The translations under genes were made by a program, and so were the position numbers. Below are positions 1 through 10,945 of a stretch of DNA of 64,000 nt, piece by piece. Each line of letters begins with the position of its first letter. Within the stretch, counting starts at the first letter, position 1. The notes under the pieces are model-generated. The model did not search any database and was not told the origin of the DNA. It worked only from the letters and a program-made list of their open reading frames with translations. Origin of the DNA: Aldrovandia affinis (taxonomy: Eukaryota; Chordata; Actinopteri; Notacanthiformes; Halosauridae). The stretch lies in contig JAINUG010000015.1 in the NCBI GenBank assembly GCA_029706075.1, positions 5,044,154 to 5,108,153 on the forward strand, in the 5' to 3' direction.

Positions 1-912
1 TGTGCTGATCACTCCTTGTTGAATCCCAGTGGAAGGGAAGAGAGAGAGGAGCAGGACAATGGAATAGGTTTTTATAGTCCGGCGCTGAAAGTGAAACGAC
101 ATTGATTAATACAAATGTCAGTTTTACACCCGTAAGTGTATTTGTATATAAATCCAATCCTTTGCTCAGGCTTGCATTGGCAGTATTTTAGATGTGGTGG
201 GTAATGTGCTGTTACTTTTCATATTTGATATAGGGGTTTTGCTTGTCAGATTTTGAAATGTAGAATACAATAATACAGTCAATGCAACAAACAATTAACC
301 ACAAAAACTTGTGCTGTAAGCTATGATGACTTATCAAACCGGTAAACCAGCTTGCGATTTAAGAAGTATCGATGCACACGGATTTACTTGCATGCATACT
401 TAGTGCATTTGACTTGAATTGAGCTTCTTTCAGCATTTTATGTATTTGATCATTTGTATTCTCTGGGTACTGGGTTGTATGATGTGTCTGGCCACATTTA
501 CATATACCCCAATACATGTTATTATTTATCACATAATCCAGGAATCCTGAAGATGGCATGACCATACACATGATTTATTCTGAATAAAAGAATCTGACTA
601 AGACAGCATTCTGAATGTAATTTGTGGAATATCCCTGAATATTAGTTCTAATAACAGGATATTAAACAGAGCGTCTGGAATTCATGGAACATTCAGATGA
701 ATAACTTTAGTACATGAAGGCTGGATGCAAATAACTATATGAAACTGCATACATTAGTTTTTCATTACACAAGTAACGCACTAATGGGTTATAACTGATA
801 ACTTCTTGAAGAAAGGCAAGCAAACAAGTACTGAATGGAGACTGCAGCATGGGATGTGTGGGTGTGGAGATGTATGTCAGGCTAGTGAGGCAAGCCTCAA
901 ATTAGCTTTTAT

Positions 913-1053
<141 letters not shown>

Positions 1054-1559
1054 TTCTGTCCATATTACAGAACACATGTTTTTTTGTGCGTGTCCGTGTG
1101 CGTGTGTGTCCCTGTGTCCCTGTGTCCCTGTGTGCGTGTGCGCATTCATACGTGTGTGTGCACACCCGCGTGTGTGTGTGTGCATCACATGCGTTTGTGT
1201 TTGTGTGTGTGTGGGTGTGTACTGAACCATGCGTGCAGGTGTTTTTGCGCGCGTGTGTGCGTACATGTGTATGCATCCACATGCGTTTGTGTGGGTGTGT
1301 ACTGAATGCGTGTGCGTGTGTGTATCCCGCGCACTGTCTGTGTGCCTGCAGCAGATGTGATGGTTACAGTGCGGGGCTGGCCCTGCCCGGCGATAGGAGA
1401 TGATGCCTCCTTCCCTTGGAGTTAATTGGCGGATCCAGGCTGCCTTAATTGGAGGCCCTGTCAGCTGTGTAGATTCTCTTTGGTCACAATGATCCCACAA
1501 ATAAAGGCACAATGTCTTAGTTCCGGAGCCTTCCAGATGTCAAGACAAAGCCCTCCTTA

Positions 1560-1690
1560 AGCTATTTTGGCGCGCCGGGGCTCGGAGTGTTATTAATAGC
1601 TGTGCTTCTGCGCAGCGGGGGTTGGAGGGATCGTCGCCCGCGATGGGAGCGGAGCGTAATGCCAGCGATCAGCGTCACGCTGCTGCCTGC
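1560..1690. promoter_or_regulatory. CpG-rich patch 1
   Basis: A short GC- and CpG-rich segment that includes GGCGCGCC and many further CpGs (for example GTCGCCCGCGATGGGAGCG), in otherwise AT-balanced intron. It may belong to the same regulatory cluster as the patch at 2.26-2.95 kb. No core promoter motif is clear. Confidence 0.3.
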
Positions 1691-2206
1691 TCACTCATGG
1701 CTCCTCTTTGGGGTCTCAGACAGCCCAGTACGGGAGATTACTCTCATGCTTTAGAAAAGGATAGTCTCTCTCTCCCTTGTTTCAACTGAGATTTACTAGT
1801 GCAACTCAATGACAACCTTTCCCAGTGTTCATTTCTTGTAAACACTGCAGTTGCATAGTAATAACACTGTTTACCTTCCATGCACTACATTAGGAACAGC
1901 TGATATTTAATCTTTGAGAGAGTGGAACATGCAGTTGTCATGATATTTCTTCTTTGAGAGACTAATTGTGGCGGGCTGTGTTACGTGAGACTGAGTTTAC
2001 AGAATTAGGATGGTAACTGTAAACGTGGCACTGATCAGGGTGAAAAAAGCAGTCCGAACAGCCCATTGATGTGCAGGCTGTACCCTGCCTCGCCAGTAGA
2101 TGGCTCTGTTGGTTTACAATCCCGGAGCCTTTTGTGCCGCGCATCGGCTGGGGAAAGGATCAAATTAAATGGGCCAGAAGATAAAATACCCCCATTTTAA
2201 GAGGGT

Positions 2207-2240
<34 letters not shown>

Positions 2241-2259
2241 AAATTGAAAGCAGGAGAAA

Positions 2260-2950
2260 ATTGGAAGAAAGTTCTCGGCGGGAGGTTTGTTTTCCTCCTC
2301 GGAGAGTGCAGGGGGTTTTACTGCTGACGTCCGAGCTCCCCCTCCCTCGGCGCGCTTGTTCTCCGCTCCTCGTGCCGCGCCACCTGGACGCCGTCGATCT
2401 CGGAGCCGCGATGGGGAGCACGCCGGTAGCGACGGCTGTTTATGAACCTCCCAGTCTTTACGACGACGGCGCGTGGAGACACAATGCCCTGTGACAGATC
2501 TGCTGGTGATAAAATGGAATGATCCTGTAAAGTGGGTCGTTAAATCCACGGTGAATTGTTTTTACCCCCCTCCCCCAAATCAAGACGACTGTGAGTCCTC
2601 CGGTGAGAGGTTTCTTTGACCTCGGTCGTGCGCTACTGAGGTGTCCTGCGTGGAAAACCACTCCGCCTAACCGAGCGGAGAGAGCTAAAGCACAGCTTCA
2701 CAGCCATCGGGAGAGGGCTATAGCAGAGGGTCACGCGATTGGACGTGAGACGTGATCACAGCGGCCATTCCCGTCAGCCCTGGCTGCTGCTGTGGCCGGA
2801 CCCGCACCCTGCCGCATATGAATCGCGCACACGGTCTGAGCGGCTCCACCACGCTGCAGTAGCTACGTTTTGCTCGGGCTCCTCATTGGAATTCGTACAA
2901 AGAGCCGGGAAGCGCAGAGGCGCACTCACGGGGCGAAAGCATGGGGCTGG
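2260..2950. promoter_or_regulatory. CpG island, candidate internal SNX29 promoter
   Basis: The densest CpG stretch in the window, with CpG dinucleotides every 10 bp or so between about 2265 and 2480, and further CpGs to about 2950. Vertebrate DNA is usually CpG-depleted, so an unmethylated regulatory role is plausible, such as an alternative first exon for the coiled-coil and PX half of SNX29. An ATG at 2411 opens a short frame (MGSTPVATAVYEPPSLYDDG…) of 27 codons that I do not recognise. It ends in TGA without an obvious in-frame donor, so I do not call it coding. A long A tract (2210-2238) lies just upstream. Confidence 0.4.
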
Positions 2951-3630
2951 AACCACAGTACCTGGCAGGAATTTGCTGTCATGCTCTCGCTCTCTCAGAA
3001 AGCATGGTGTTTAAAACTCACTCAGACCGCAGTTGGCAGGTTTCCCTGGACACAAAAGCAGGTGCAAATTGATGGCCAGCATCCCTCTCTGCTACTGTTG
3101 CGTCACGTCAGCTTGGCTCCCAAGGAGCACTTGGTAGTCTTGGGCATACTGATATATACTGTATAAATCAGTGTATAAATGTATAGTGCACACTGCTGGT
3201 TGGGTTGTCCACTGGGATATCAGCAGGTGGTGGGTTCAGTTTTCAGAGTCTCAGACCAAAGGAAACCACGACAGCTAAAATTGTTCCCAAGATCAAAGAG
3301 ACAGAAGTCGGCCTTGTGATAGACGAGCGTCCTGTCCAAAGTCGGCACGTGCACGTCAAGCCGTTTCAAGTGACGAGTCCCGAGTCTCGGTAAACCCTGA
3401 CCCTGTGTTCCCTGCTTCCATTAAGTGTACTGATGGAAAAGTCCCACAGGCTTCTGAAATTACTCAGCTTCCTTCACCCACTGCTGTCTCCAGATCGGAG
3501 CAGGCCTCTCAGGTTTATTTGCAGAGTGGTTTTATTTATGGAGAGTTCTGCGGGGAGGGCCTGGGTTTGACTGGGTATCCTTCACAGCTCAGCGCACGGA
3601 ACCCGGCGCTGCCAATACACACTGTCAGCC

Positions 3631-3780
3631 AGTCAATCGATCAATCAATCAATCAAACTTTATTTGCATAGCACAATTCATACATGAAATGCTATTCAAA
3701 GTACCGGACATTACAATTAAAAATGCAAAACAAGTTTACAAACACAGTAAATAAAGCAATAAAGGCAGTCGGAAAACAGA
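3631..3780. repeat. Interspersed repeat fragment with (ATCA)n end
   Basis: Starts with tandem ATCA units and continues ACTTTATTTGCATAGCAC…TTCAAAGTAC, then A-rich sequence. This is the common teleost signature 'TTTATTTGTATAGCRC…CAAAGTGC' seen at one end of widely dispersed retroposon pieces. A related piece is at 30060-30470. The exact family is not determined. Confidence 0.5.
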
Positions 3781-4051
3781 GACGAAACTCGGCTGCTGGC
3801 ACTGCTGCGTGCCAAGCTTGATCCGCTAAACTTCTGGGATAAGTCAGCGAAGCTTGTTTCAATTATTTTTCACCAGGAATAAATTATCACTAGTCTTCAG
3901 GTACTCACAGACACGCCAAGCTAATCATCTATTTGTGTGTTCGTTACATTTTTTTAATGAATATATTTTGTGACACAAGTTTTTCCCCCATCGCGTTATT
4001 AGCTCAGAACATACCTGCACACAGAGAAACTTGCATTTGAGATATTATCCG

Positions 4052-4173
4052 TTTGGGCAACTGAGTAGTGATTCGGAATGAAGTACCTTGCTCAGGGGTA
4101 CGAAACCAGTATCCTACCAACGATTCAAGATGACGACACTCAATTCAATCACTACCCCACACAGCTGCCCTGG
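4052..4173 (-). repeat. Degraded tRNA-derived SINE copy (minus strand)
   Basis: Contains ACCTTGCTCAGGGGTAC, the reverse complement (with one mismatch) of GTACCCTTGAGCAAGGT in the better preserved SINE at 61797-62024. Surrounding order (ACTACCCCACACAGCTGCCC at the right, as for the tRNA-like head) also fits a reversed copy. Heavily decayed, no target duplications seen. Confidence 0.5.
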
Positions 4174-4479
4174 AATAGTGCGCGAAAAGTTGCGGAATCT
4201 GGCGCCTTACTTTATAGTAACAAAAATTGCCAGAAGACGGTTCATTAAAGAATTGAGTTTGTCAGGGACTGTACACTCGGGAACCACCAGTCACTTCCTG
4301 AACCCTTCTGTACCTCGACTCGCCACCGTGAAAAGCAGCAGACGCTGTGAACATGACAGGACTCACTGGGTTATGCCACAGATTTCACATGGAGGAGCGA
4401 ATCCGAGTGCTCATTGCAAGCTTTAAGCACTTTGTGAAAGTGACAGTCGGATCACCTTGCCCTTCAGCTAGCGTGGATG

Positions 4480-4770
4480 GCGCTCAGACAGGTGTTGGAG
4501 CCGTTGCGTATGCGGGGGGAAGGAGAGCGTGGCTGTGGAAAGTGCAAAGGATGAGAGAGCGGGGATTGCGCCGGGCAGTGTGGGCAGCGAGGCTCTCTGG
4601 TGCAGGGGACAGGGAGGAGCCCCGTGTGATGAGTCGTCCTCGGCCGCGTGAGATGCGGCCGCTGTCAGGGCTCTTCCGGATGGACCCTCTCCGGTGGGGG
4701 CGGGGTTATCTGCGCGACTCCTCGGCCAGATCCTCCGCTCCGCTCCACGCTTCTCACAGCAGGGACTGTG
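4480..4770. promoter_or_regulatory. CpG-rich patch 3
   Basis: GC-rich stretch with a NotI-type GCGGCCGC site near 4657 and many CpGs. A 193-codon open frame crosses it, but it has no recognisable protein similarity and runs into a CA array, so it is not called a gene. It may be a regulatory CpG island in the SNX29 intron. Confidence 0.3.
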
Positions 4771-5569
4771 TCATGGTCACACACCAACAGACATCTGCGC
4801 CCGGAACACTGAACACGCACGCATGCACACACACACACACACACACACACAGTTATACATTGACTGTGCAGGCACGCATGCACACAAACACAGAAACACG
4901 TACATATACACGCAGAGTTATACACTGACAAACAGCATTGTACTGAATACACACACTTACAGTTATGCCCTGAAAAAGAGTATCCCATTGCTGAATGTAA
5001 GAAAGTCATCTTGGGGTGAAGTAGTTTGTCAGCCCAGTACAGCAATGATAATACTGTAGCAAATCAGTGCAACTTCGACTTTGCTTTTGTAATCCAATGC
5101 AAGTGGGCTAATTATCCCCAGCTTTTGATCTTTATGCTGCATATTGATTACAAACTAGGACTGCTTAGGGAACGGTAAATCTGCTTTTATTTCATCTTTC
5201 CCAGATTTCAAAAGAATGCTTTGTAAAAAGATTTTTGGGTTATGAAAGAAAATAAACGTCTTTCTTTTCTCATTTTCTTCCATTACTCACAACATATGCT
5301 CCCGTCGTATGCTCACAATCACAAACGTGCTTCCTTTGGCCTTTTAACTGCAATTATTAAAAGCAAAGAAACCGGTTTGGAAACAGTAAGCCTAACTCTC
5401 TCTCTCTCTCTCTCTCTCTTTAAATTTCTCAGAGTGGGGTAAAGACTGCCCTGGTCTTTATAAATAGCTCTGCCTGAGCTCCCGTGGTGCTTAATTTGGT
5501 GATTAGAGGGTGATGGAAATGCAGATGCATTGTTTCCCGGAGACGCTCATGAAAGCTGAGCTTCCAGCA

Positions 5570-5710
5570 TTGATCTGAGGACGCAGTGTGGAGAGCGGAG
5601 CGCGGATAGCAGCCCTGCAGGCAGCCTCCTCCATCTCCCTCCGTGATCCCAGATCAGTGAACGGAGCAGAGCGCGCTCGCTCGCTCTACCTGTCAGGCAC
5701 CTGCGTGTGA
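5570..5710. promoter_or_regulatory. CpG-rich patch 4
   Basis: A short CpG-dense stretch (GAGCGGAGCGCGGATAGC, GAGCGCGCTCGCTCGCTC) about 1.3 kb before the first visible SNX29 exon. It could be an internal promoter or enhancer. No TATA or clear initiator supports a start site. Confidence 0.3.
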
Positions 5711-6522
5711 TCCACCTTCCCAAATGAGTGCTCCGAAGCCCTGATTGTATTTTGATTCGCCCTTATGTAAATGTCTTCGTTTACCACAGTCATCATTGTA
5801 TGCAAATAACTTGTCAACGGTATGCGAATGCGGAAAATAGCGTCGCGCCATCACTTCGGGGAAGGTTTTTAATTATTAATTCGTTTGGCTCATATTCATA
5901 TTTTGGAGTTGATGTGGATGCTCGTGTGAGCGTGGGCCAAATGGACAAAACCGCAGTGCCACTGAGCACCTTTCCCTCAGATTTACACTATTAATACCTG
6001 TGATGAATGCATTCAGTTTCTCTCTTATGCGCCCCTTTCCCCTTTACTGCAGATCACATTCCAAAGCTGTAATTCTATACTTTACTAAATAGTGTATCAT
6101 TGAATACACTGATAGCTGCGTCTCCTGGTGTTTCCCCTAGTTTCTCAGCTTACACATGCAGATATTTAACAATTTAACAACCCCCCCCAACCCCGTCGTA
6201 TTCGTATTTCGCAGTATTATTGTAAGTTGTGTTTTAGCCAGTTCCTAGATTATGGTGATACTGTAATTTGTCAGAGTGAGGAAATCATATACCTGGACAG
6301 CAGGATGCCTCTTTGTAGAAGTTATTTGTGAAATAGCTTTTTATTATTCCCACAGATCGCACGTGGTTTTAGGAGATTTTGCACATTTCTGAATAATTGA
6401 CTGCGCTCTTGGGTGCTGTTGGGGTCACAGCCTGAGCTCTGAGATCTGCAGGCGCAGATAATGGCTTTTCTGCGCGCGCCTGACAAGCTGCTTCCTCCTT
6501 CGCCTTTTATTGTGTGCATTCA

Positions 6523-6575
6523 CCACTGTAAGTCGCTTTGGATAAAAGCGTCTGCTAAATGGCGTACGTTATGTT
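6523..6575 (+). repeat. L2/SINE 3'-tail fragment
   Basis: GTAAGTCGCTTTGGATAAAA followed by GCGTCTGCTAAATGG matches the conserved 3' stem-loop tail shared by L2-clade LINEs such as eel UnaL2 and their partner SINEs. Only the tail is present; the same motif is intact at about 61969-62000. Confidence 0.7.
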
Positions 6576-6964
6576 ATTGCGCACTTACTGGAATGCGCGC
6601 CCGTCCAGTGTATTACCAAAAAAACAGGCTGATTAGTATTACGCAGTGCTTCTCCTGCTTTGCCTGTCGCCTTCATGCAAAATGACTTGTCGTGCCTTTC
6701 CCTTTTAATCGTGGTGGTATTGTGGTTCCAGAAGCTTTCATTTGCTGGAGTCGTGTTATTTATTGCAGATGTTAACATCATGGCCAAGGTTCTGACCAAG
6801 GGAACCGCACTTGGTGGGATCGATCCGAACAGAACCTCTACTTTCCCCAGAGGTCTAAAAGCTGTCAGCCTCTGACAGCATTTGTTCTTTTCCCCCTGCT
6901 TGTTGCATACGTTCTTGGGCATTTGTCAAATCTTTTTTAAATTTTTAAATTTTTCTCTCCACAG

Positions 6965-7028
6965 TTGAACTACGTCAAGCAATAGTAGCCATGATGAACA
7001 GGAAAGATGACCTGGAGGAGCAGAACAC
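6965..7028 (+). CDS. snx29: SNX29 coding exon a (central region)
   Basis: This internal exon encodes ELRQAIVAMMNRKDDLEEQN, which I recognise as the start of the central coiled coil of sorting nexin 29. The human protein has an almost identical stretch ending ELEEEN. SNX29 has an N-terminal RUN domain, a central coiled coil and a C-terminal PX phosphoinositide-binding domain; it is thought to act in membrane trafficking, but its role is poorly defined. The acceptor is strong (TTTTTCTCTCCACAG) and the donor is AC|GTGAGT. The exon enters with two bases of a split codon (TT) and leaves with two (AC), which the next exon completes as Thr. Length is 64 bp. Earlier exons are not visible in the 6.96 kb upstream. 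Sequence, phase and the following exons make this assignment secure. Confidence 0.93.
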
Positions 7029-7611
7029 GTGAGTATACTCTGCAGTAGTTACAAATGAATCATTTCATTGGTTTGCTTTGGGTGTAGGTCAGCTACTGTG
7101 TACCTACGGAGGGCCAGAGGAGTTTCTACAGCCATTGTATTTTGGCCAATCCCTGATAAAATTTCAGGCGTGCCCTGAGCTCAGGAAGTCAAGCTGATGT
7201 CGGCAAATGTAGGTGTTTATTGGGCATATTATAAAATAAAAATGGTATTTTTCAGTGCCTACAGCTAGGCACCATGGAATCTTCCACATATTGTTGATAG
7301 TTCATACCAATGTTTTGAATAACACAAACCCAAGCATCAGGTGTTCGTCCATTCTGGGACATCTTCATATACAAAGAAATAAACAGGAGTGGGTGTGGGC
7401 AGTGTCAGAAAAGTTCAACCGTAAAGACGTTCTGGTATGTGTTGAGCCCTTGAGCGGTAAGTGGGATGCTGTCAGTTGAAATGCAGGCCACCATATTGGG
7501 CCACATTAGAATGGCCCATGGTTTGCTCTGATTATTTGACAAGAAAAGATGCCATGCTGGATTAGAGCGCTGTGGACCTGGCAGCCAGTGATTGGTGGTG
7601 TGATTGGCCAG
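7029..7611 (+). other. snx29: SNX29 intron between exons a and b
   Basis: A 583-bp intron with GT (GTGAGT) and AG (TTGGCCAG) ends. I see no repeat or gene in it. It is the only short intron in the window, so exons a and b sit as a pair. Confidence 0.9.
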
Positions 7612-7740
7612 GTCCCTGCGTGGCCTGCTAGACGGGGAGATGGAGCACTCGGCTGGCCTGCGGCAGGAAGTGGATGGTTTGAAGAAGCGTCTGGACGAAC
7701 TAGAGGAAAGACACACAGGCAAAGTACAGGCCCTTGGCAG
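7612..7740 (+). CDS. snx29: SNX29 coding exon b (coiled coil)
   Basis: The exon reads SLRGLLDGEMEHSAGLRQEV and continues DGLKKRLDELEERHTGKVQALGR. It closely matches the vertebrate SNX29 coiled-coil block LLDGEMEHSA-LRQEV…KVQALAR. The heptad-like pattern of Leu and charged residues suits a parallel coiled coil used for self-association or partner binding. Acceptor is TTGGCCAG|G and donor is GGCAG|GTAGGT. The first base completes the Thr codon from exon a, and the last two bases (AG) begin the Arg codon finished by exon c. The intron before it is only 583 bp, the shortest in the window. A hAT MITE target duplication starts 41 bp after the donor. Fish-specific differences (GLKKRLDELEERHTG) are conservative. 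Confidence 0.94.
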
Positions 7741-7789
7741 GTAGGTGGTGCCATGAAGGCATGAGAGCCACGCCCATTACTATTTTCAC

Positions 7790-8648
7790 TAGGGATGCAC
7801 CAGTATTTCGGTGGACTATTGGTATCGGCCAATATTTGCCTTGTTGATTGGAATCGGCTTATTGGCCGATAAGATCAAATTTACCGATGGCAGTGGCCGA
7901 TAAGTATCCATCAATTTGTGTTGCGTCAATCTGGTCTAAATGTTCAAACTTGAATGGAGCGGCAGCATCTTTTATTTACAGGCTAAACTGACTGAAACCA
8001 CGCCTAATTTACTCCTCTGATGATGCTGCGATTGACTAGCTATCACAAGCACTCTGGCACTCCACGCAGTCTTGCACAAGATGCACACTAGAGCTGGACG
8101 ATATGGGCAAAAATAATTGGCATGATATGTTGACCAAATATTTTGATAACGATATTAAATACTTTTTTAAAACGACTTTATTTGTGCCTGTTTTATTTTT
8201 ATTTTTAATTTTATGGGGTTGAGATAGACATTTGTAAACAAACAAACAAACATTTGCTGTGGTTGATCATTGAAATGATAACTTCTCAAATGATGGAACA
8301 GATTGGTGTAAAACACGTGTCCTTTCTGGACTATCGCCCAGCTCTAATACAGGCAGTTCTCGTTGCTTTAAGACGTGCCGTTTTGATTGACACTGTCAAG
8401 CCAAGAAAAGCTGTGTTGGCGCGGTGTAAAATTAGATTACAAAGTGTCTGAGCCATTTTAAAAGACGAAGAAAACTGATTTGTCCGAGAAAGACAACTGA
8501 TTTGTGCTTATTGAAAAGTATAATGAAGGGAATCATTTTTTTCTTTCAATGAGAGAAATAAATAAAAGGCACAAATTTTTTTCTTTCCAGGACAATAAAT
8601 AAATAAGTATCAGTATCGGTCCAGAATTTTCATATTGGTGCATCCCTA
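7790..8648. mobile_element. hAT-type non-autonomous transposon with 8-bp target duplication
   Basis: Both ends carry the inverted repeat TAGGGATGCACCA, a fish hAT signature. It is flanked by a perfect 8-bp direct repeat ATTTTCAC (7782-7789 and 8649-8656), the target-site length of the hAT superfamily. Internal sequence holds repeats of GGCCGATAAG / TATCGGCC type but no transposase frame, so it relied on an autonomous relative. A smaller hAT MITE (8089-8346) sits inside it. The insertion lies right after the exon b donor, and the perfect duplication suggests it is fairly young. Confidence 0.9.
8089..8346. mobile_element. Nested hAT MITE
   Basis: Begins TAGAGCTGGACGATAT and ends ATCGCCCAGCTCTA, giving inverted ends TAGAGCTGGRCGATA, a common fish hAT MITE terminus. 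Flanking octamers ATGCACAC and ATACAGGC match at five of eight places, consistent with an aged target duplication. It lies wholly inside the 7790-8648 hAT element. No coding capacity. Confidence 0.75.
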
Positions 8649-8656
8649 ATTTTCAC

Positions 8657-9968
8657 AGCAGAGCCGCAGAGCAAGGAATATGTGTTTCAGCTATTTTTAT
8701 GAATCCACTATTTCTCTCTAAGTATTCATCTTATTGCAGAAATTCTTCACTGCGTTTGACCTTTTCCCAAAGCCAGCTGGGCCTATATGCCTATGTTTCC
8801 TAAAAATACAGCTCAAGTGCCAGTTTCTTTGAATGGAAAAAGGTTCTTGCAGTCCTTGGAAGATTGTTGATGCCTATACCGATAATATACATCACCCCAG
8901 AAATGATCTTTCTCCACCTTATTGCACACACACACACATGCACTCCCTATCTATGGACTGTAAGAGAATATTTATAGGGGACAGGTTTGAGACCCATACA
9001 AGGTTATCTCTAAAAAGCGCATCTGTGTTATGAATGCATGACACTTCCTTTTTTTCAGGTGATTGATAACACGGTTTCTGTGCCCTGCCTTCGGTCTTCT
9101 GGTAGATTCGGCCTGAAGGTCACGCGAATGTCCACGTTGCCAAGTGCCCCCATCTCACACGCAGCTCACTCTTTAATCGTGACCGCTTGTCACGTTGACG
9201 GCGGGGGAGCCGGGCATGCGAAAGCCAATGAAATCGAGAACGGGAAGAAAAGTGGGTGGGGCACGCGCCATCTTTCACTGTAACAGAACACGGAGGTCGG
9301 CAGAAAGGTTTTGCTGCCGGTATTCGCAAATGTTTTACTTTGCCAGCTGTGTTCGATGTTTAGCAAAGCTTCTTTGCTGCTGTGAATTAGTGAATAAACA
9401 AGTGCATTTATCTGTGCTCCTTCGGAGAAAGCTGCTCCTCGGACAAGGCCTGGTTCTGCAGTGTAAGAGGCTGAGACAGTGGGGGCATCCCTGTGCCCCG
9501 GCTCCCTCCTCTCTCCTCCGCACGCTCTGTCTTCAGTCTTGCATCAGAAATGAAGGCGGTCCCTGGCCATCCATAATTTTGCATAGACTCAACAGCGCTA
9601 TCCAGCCTGTGGAGAGCGGCAACTAGACGAATCCGTTTGATAAGACTAGAAAAAAACAAAACAGAACAAAAAACCTTGCACTAACCCGGTTTTGTTCGTA
9701 CGGCCAGTGATGTGGCGCTTGCTGTGCCTCATCAAAAGAATGATGGCTGTTTTAATGCGACTAGTCCCACGTGGTCAGTTTATTTTGAGGAAAATGAGGA
9801 GAATTCTGCTGAACTGAGCAACAAAAACAATCAAAACATTTGAAGCGCTGTTGAGCAGGAAAGCATGAAATATGATCGTGTTTGTATGTCTGTACAAATC
9901 GATATTTCGATATAAGTTGTTTCAGATTTCTAGTCATCCATTTGCTCAAATCCCACAAATGCGACAGT
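8657..9968 (+). other. snx29: SNX29 intron, no feature recognised
   Basis: Intronic sequence between the hAT and Harbinger insertions. Overlapping short open frames near 9.04-9.66 kb have no recognisable similarity or splice support. A modest CpG-rich stretch is near 9116-9260. Confidence 0.6.
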
Positions 9969-10281
9969 GACTACGTTTACATGCACACCATATTCCTGTA
10001 TTAATCGGAATAATGACAATATTCCGATTACGTATGAGTCATGTAAACGCTTTAACCCGATTGCCATAACCCGATTAAGGTCATATTCGGATTACTAAAA
10101 TTCCGAATAAGACCCCTGGCATATGCCTGTATTAACCCGATTATTGGGTCATGTAAACATGTTAGTCGGAATATGCCCTTAACGGAATATTAATTTACGT
10201 CTGCGCATGTTCATTTTGCAAGGAATCTGGGTAATTTAGCTTGGTTGCTATAGCAATAGCTTTAGCTAGCAATTTGGCAAC

Positions 10282-10401
10282 ATGGCGAAAAGCACTCAGA
10301 AAAGTAATCACTTCTGGAGCGAGGATGAGACAAATTTATGTATTCAAATCATGAAAGATCTAAATATCATGGAATACATCGATGGGCGTAAAGCACCGCA
10401 A
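10282..10401 (+). pseudogene. Harbinger Myb/SANT-like protein remnant
   Basis: The frame starts ATGGCGAAAAGC and reads HFWSEDETNLCIQIMKDLNI then MEYIDGRKAPQ before a stop. The pattern (F)W(S)-D/E-E-T… followed by IDGR is that of the Myb-like accessory protein of PIF/Harbinger elements, which binds the transposon ends and brings the transposase to the nucleus. Similarity resumes past the stop as DIFKRVCDKLKEA and ends at the internal deletion. Only about 55 residues remain out of a usual 150 or more. Confidence 0.75.
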
Positions 10402-10439
10402 TAGCGATATTTTTAAAAGGGTGTGCGACAAACTCAAAG

Positions 10440-10906
10440 AAGCAGACACATTTCTTCACCGTACACTTGTGGACACCGAACTGATTCGCAACCACACGAT
10501 ACTCAGCACAACTTGCCAGTTTGTACAGAACGATAGCAACGCGCATTGAAGTGGCACAGGCGCACGTACTGTGTCTTGGGAAGGTTCCATAACCCTTTCC
10601 ATCATTCGGCACAGTTTGTTGAATGAGTCTCTCGACATGCGGACATTTTCTCTCCACTCTGCATCCGTAAACTCTACCATCACTACTCTGTACCACCAGT
10701 CCTGGCTGCGAACTTTCATCCATAGTCTCCGGGGGGTTCTGATTGGCATAAATGGCATATTAGCAAGTACCATAGCTCCATTTGCCATTTCCTCGCGTTC
10801 TCGTCTGCCATGGTTGAGGATGTGAATGAGAACGAGTGTTCTTGTTACATTATGATGTAGAAGTGCTAAGAAGACAACACAATATAACGCAAAAGCAAGC
10901 ATTTTT
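10440..10906 (-). pseudogene. Harbinger (HARBI1-like) transposase N-terminal remnant
   Basis: Minus-strand reading begins MLAFALYCVVFLALLHHNVT and contains RSQDWWYRVVMVEFTDAEWR, the hallmark N-terminal block of HARBI1-like transposases, then APVPLQ. Similarity moves to another frame (MRVAIVLYKLASCAEYRVV ANQFGVHK), so at least one frameshift has occurred near 10540. The DDE catalytic domain is absent. Copy B carries the same start region in opposite orientation (11186-11443). Confidence 0.85.
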
Positions 10907-10945
10907 TTACATGCACAATATGGTGTGCATGTAAACGTAGTCATT

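Larger units (their letters stand above)
9969..10942 (-). mobile_element. PIF/Harbinger transposon copy A, internally deleted
   Basis: Ends are GACTACGTTTACATGCACAC and its reverse complement. On the + strand at 10282-10401 a short frame MAKSTQKSNHFWSEDETNLC… is the Myb/SANT-like DNA-binding protein that accompanies PIF/Harbinger transposases; a stop interrupts it and the homology goes on just after (DIFKRVCDKLKEA). The DDE transposase runs on the minus strand from about 10906 to 10440: its N-terminal region contains RSQDWWYRVVMVEFTDAEW and MSRDSFNKLCRMMERVMEP, then, after a frame change, MRVAIVLYKLASCAEYRVVA and NQFGVHK. The catalytic core is missing because the Myb and transposase remnants join directly near 10440. 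Not autonomous. Confidence 0.9.

Noticed and set aside
4347-4928. 193-codon + frame
   Set aside because: Covers a CpG-rich patch and ends in a CA array; no similarity, no splice signals, Arg-rich from base composition.
8833-9626. Several short + frames between the transposons
   Set aside because: No similarity and no splice support.
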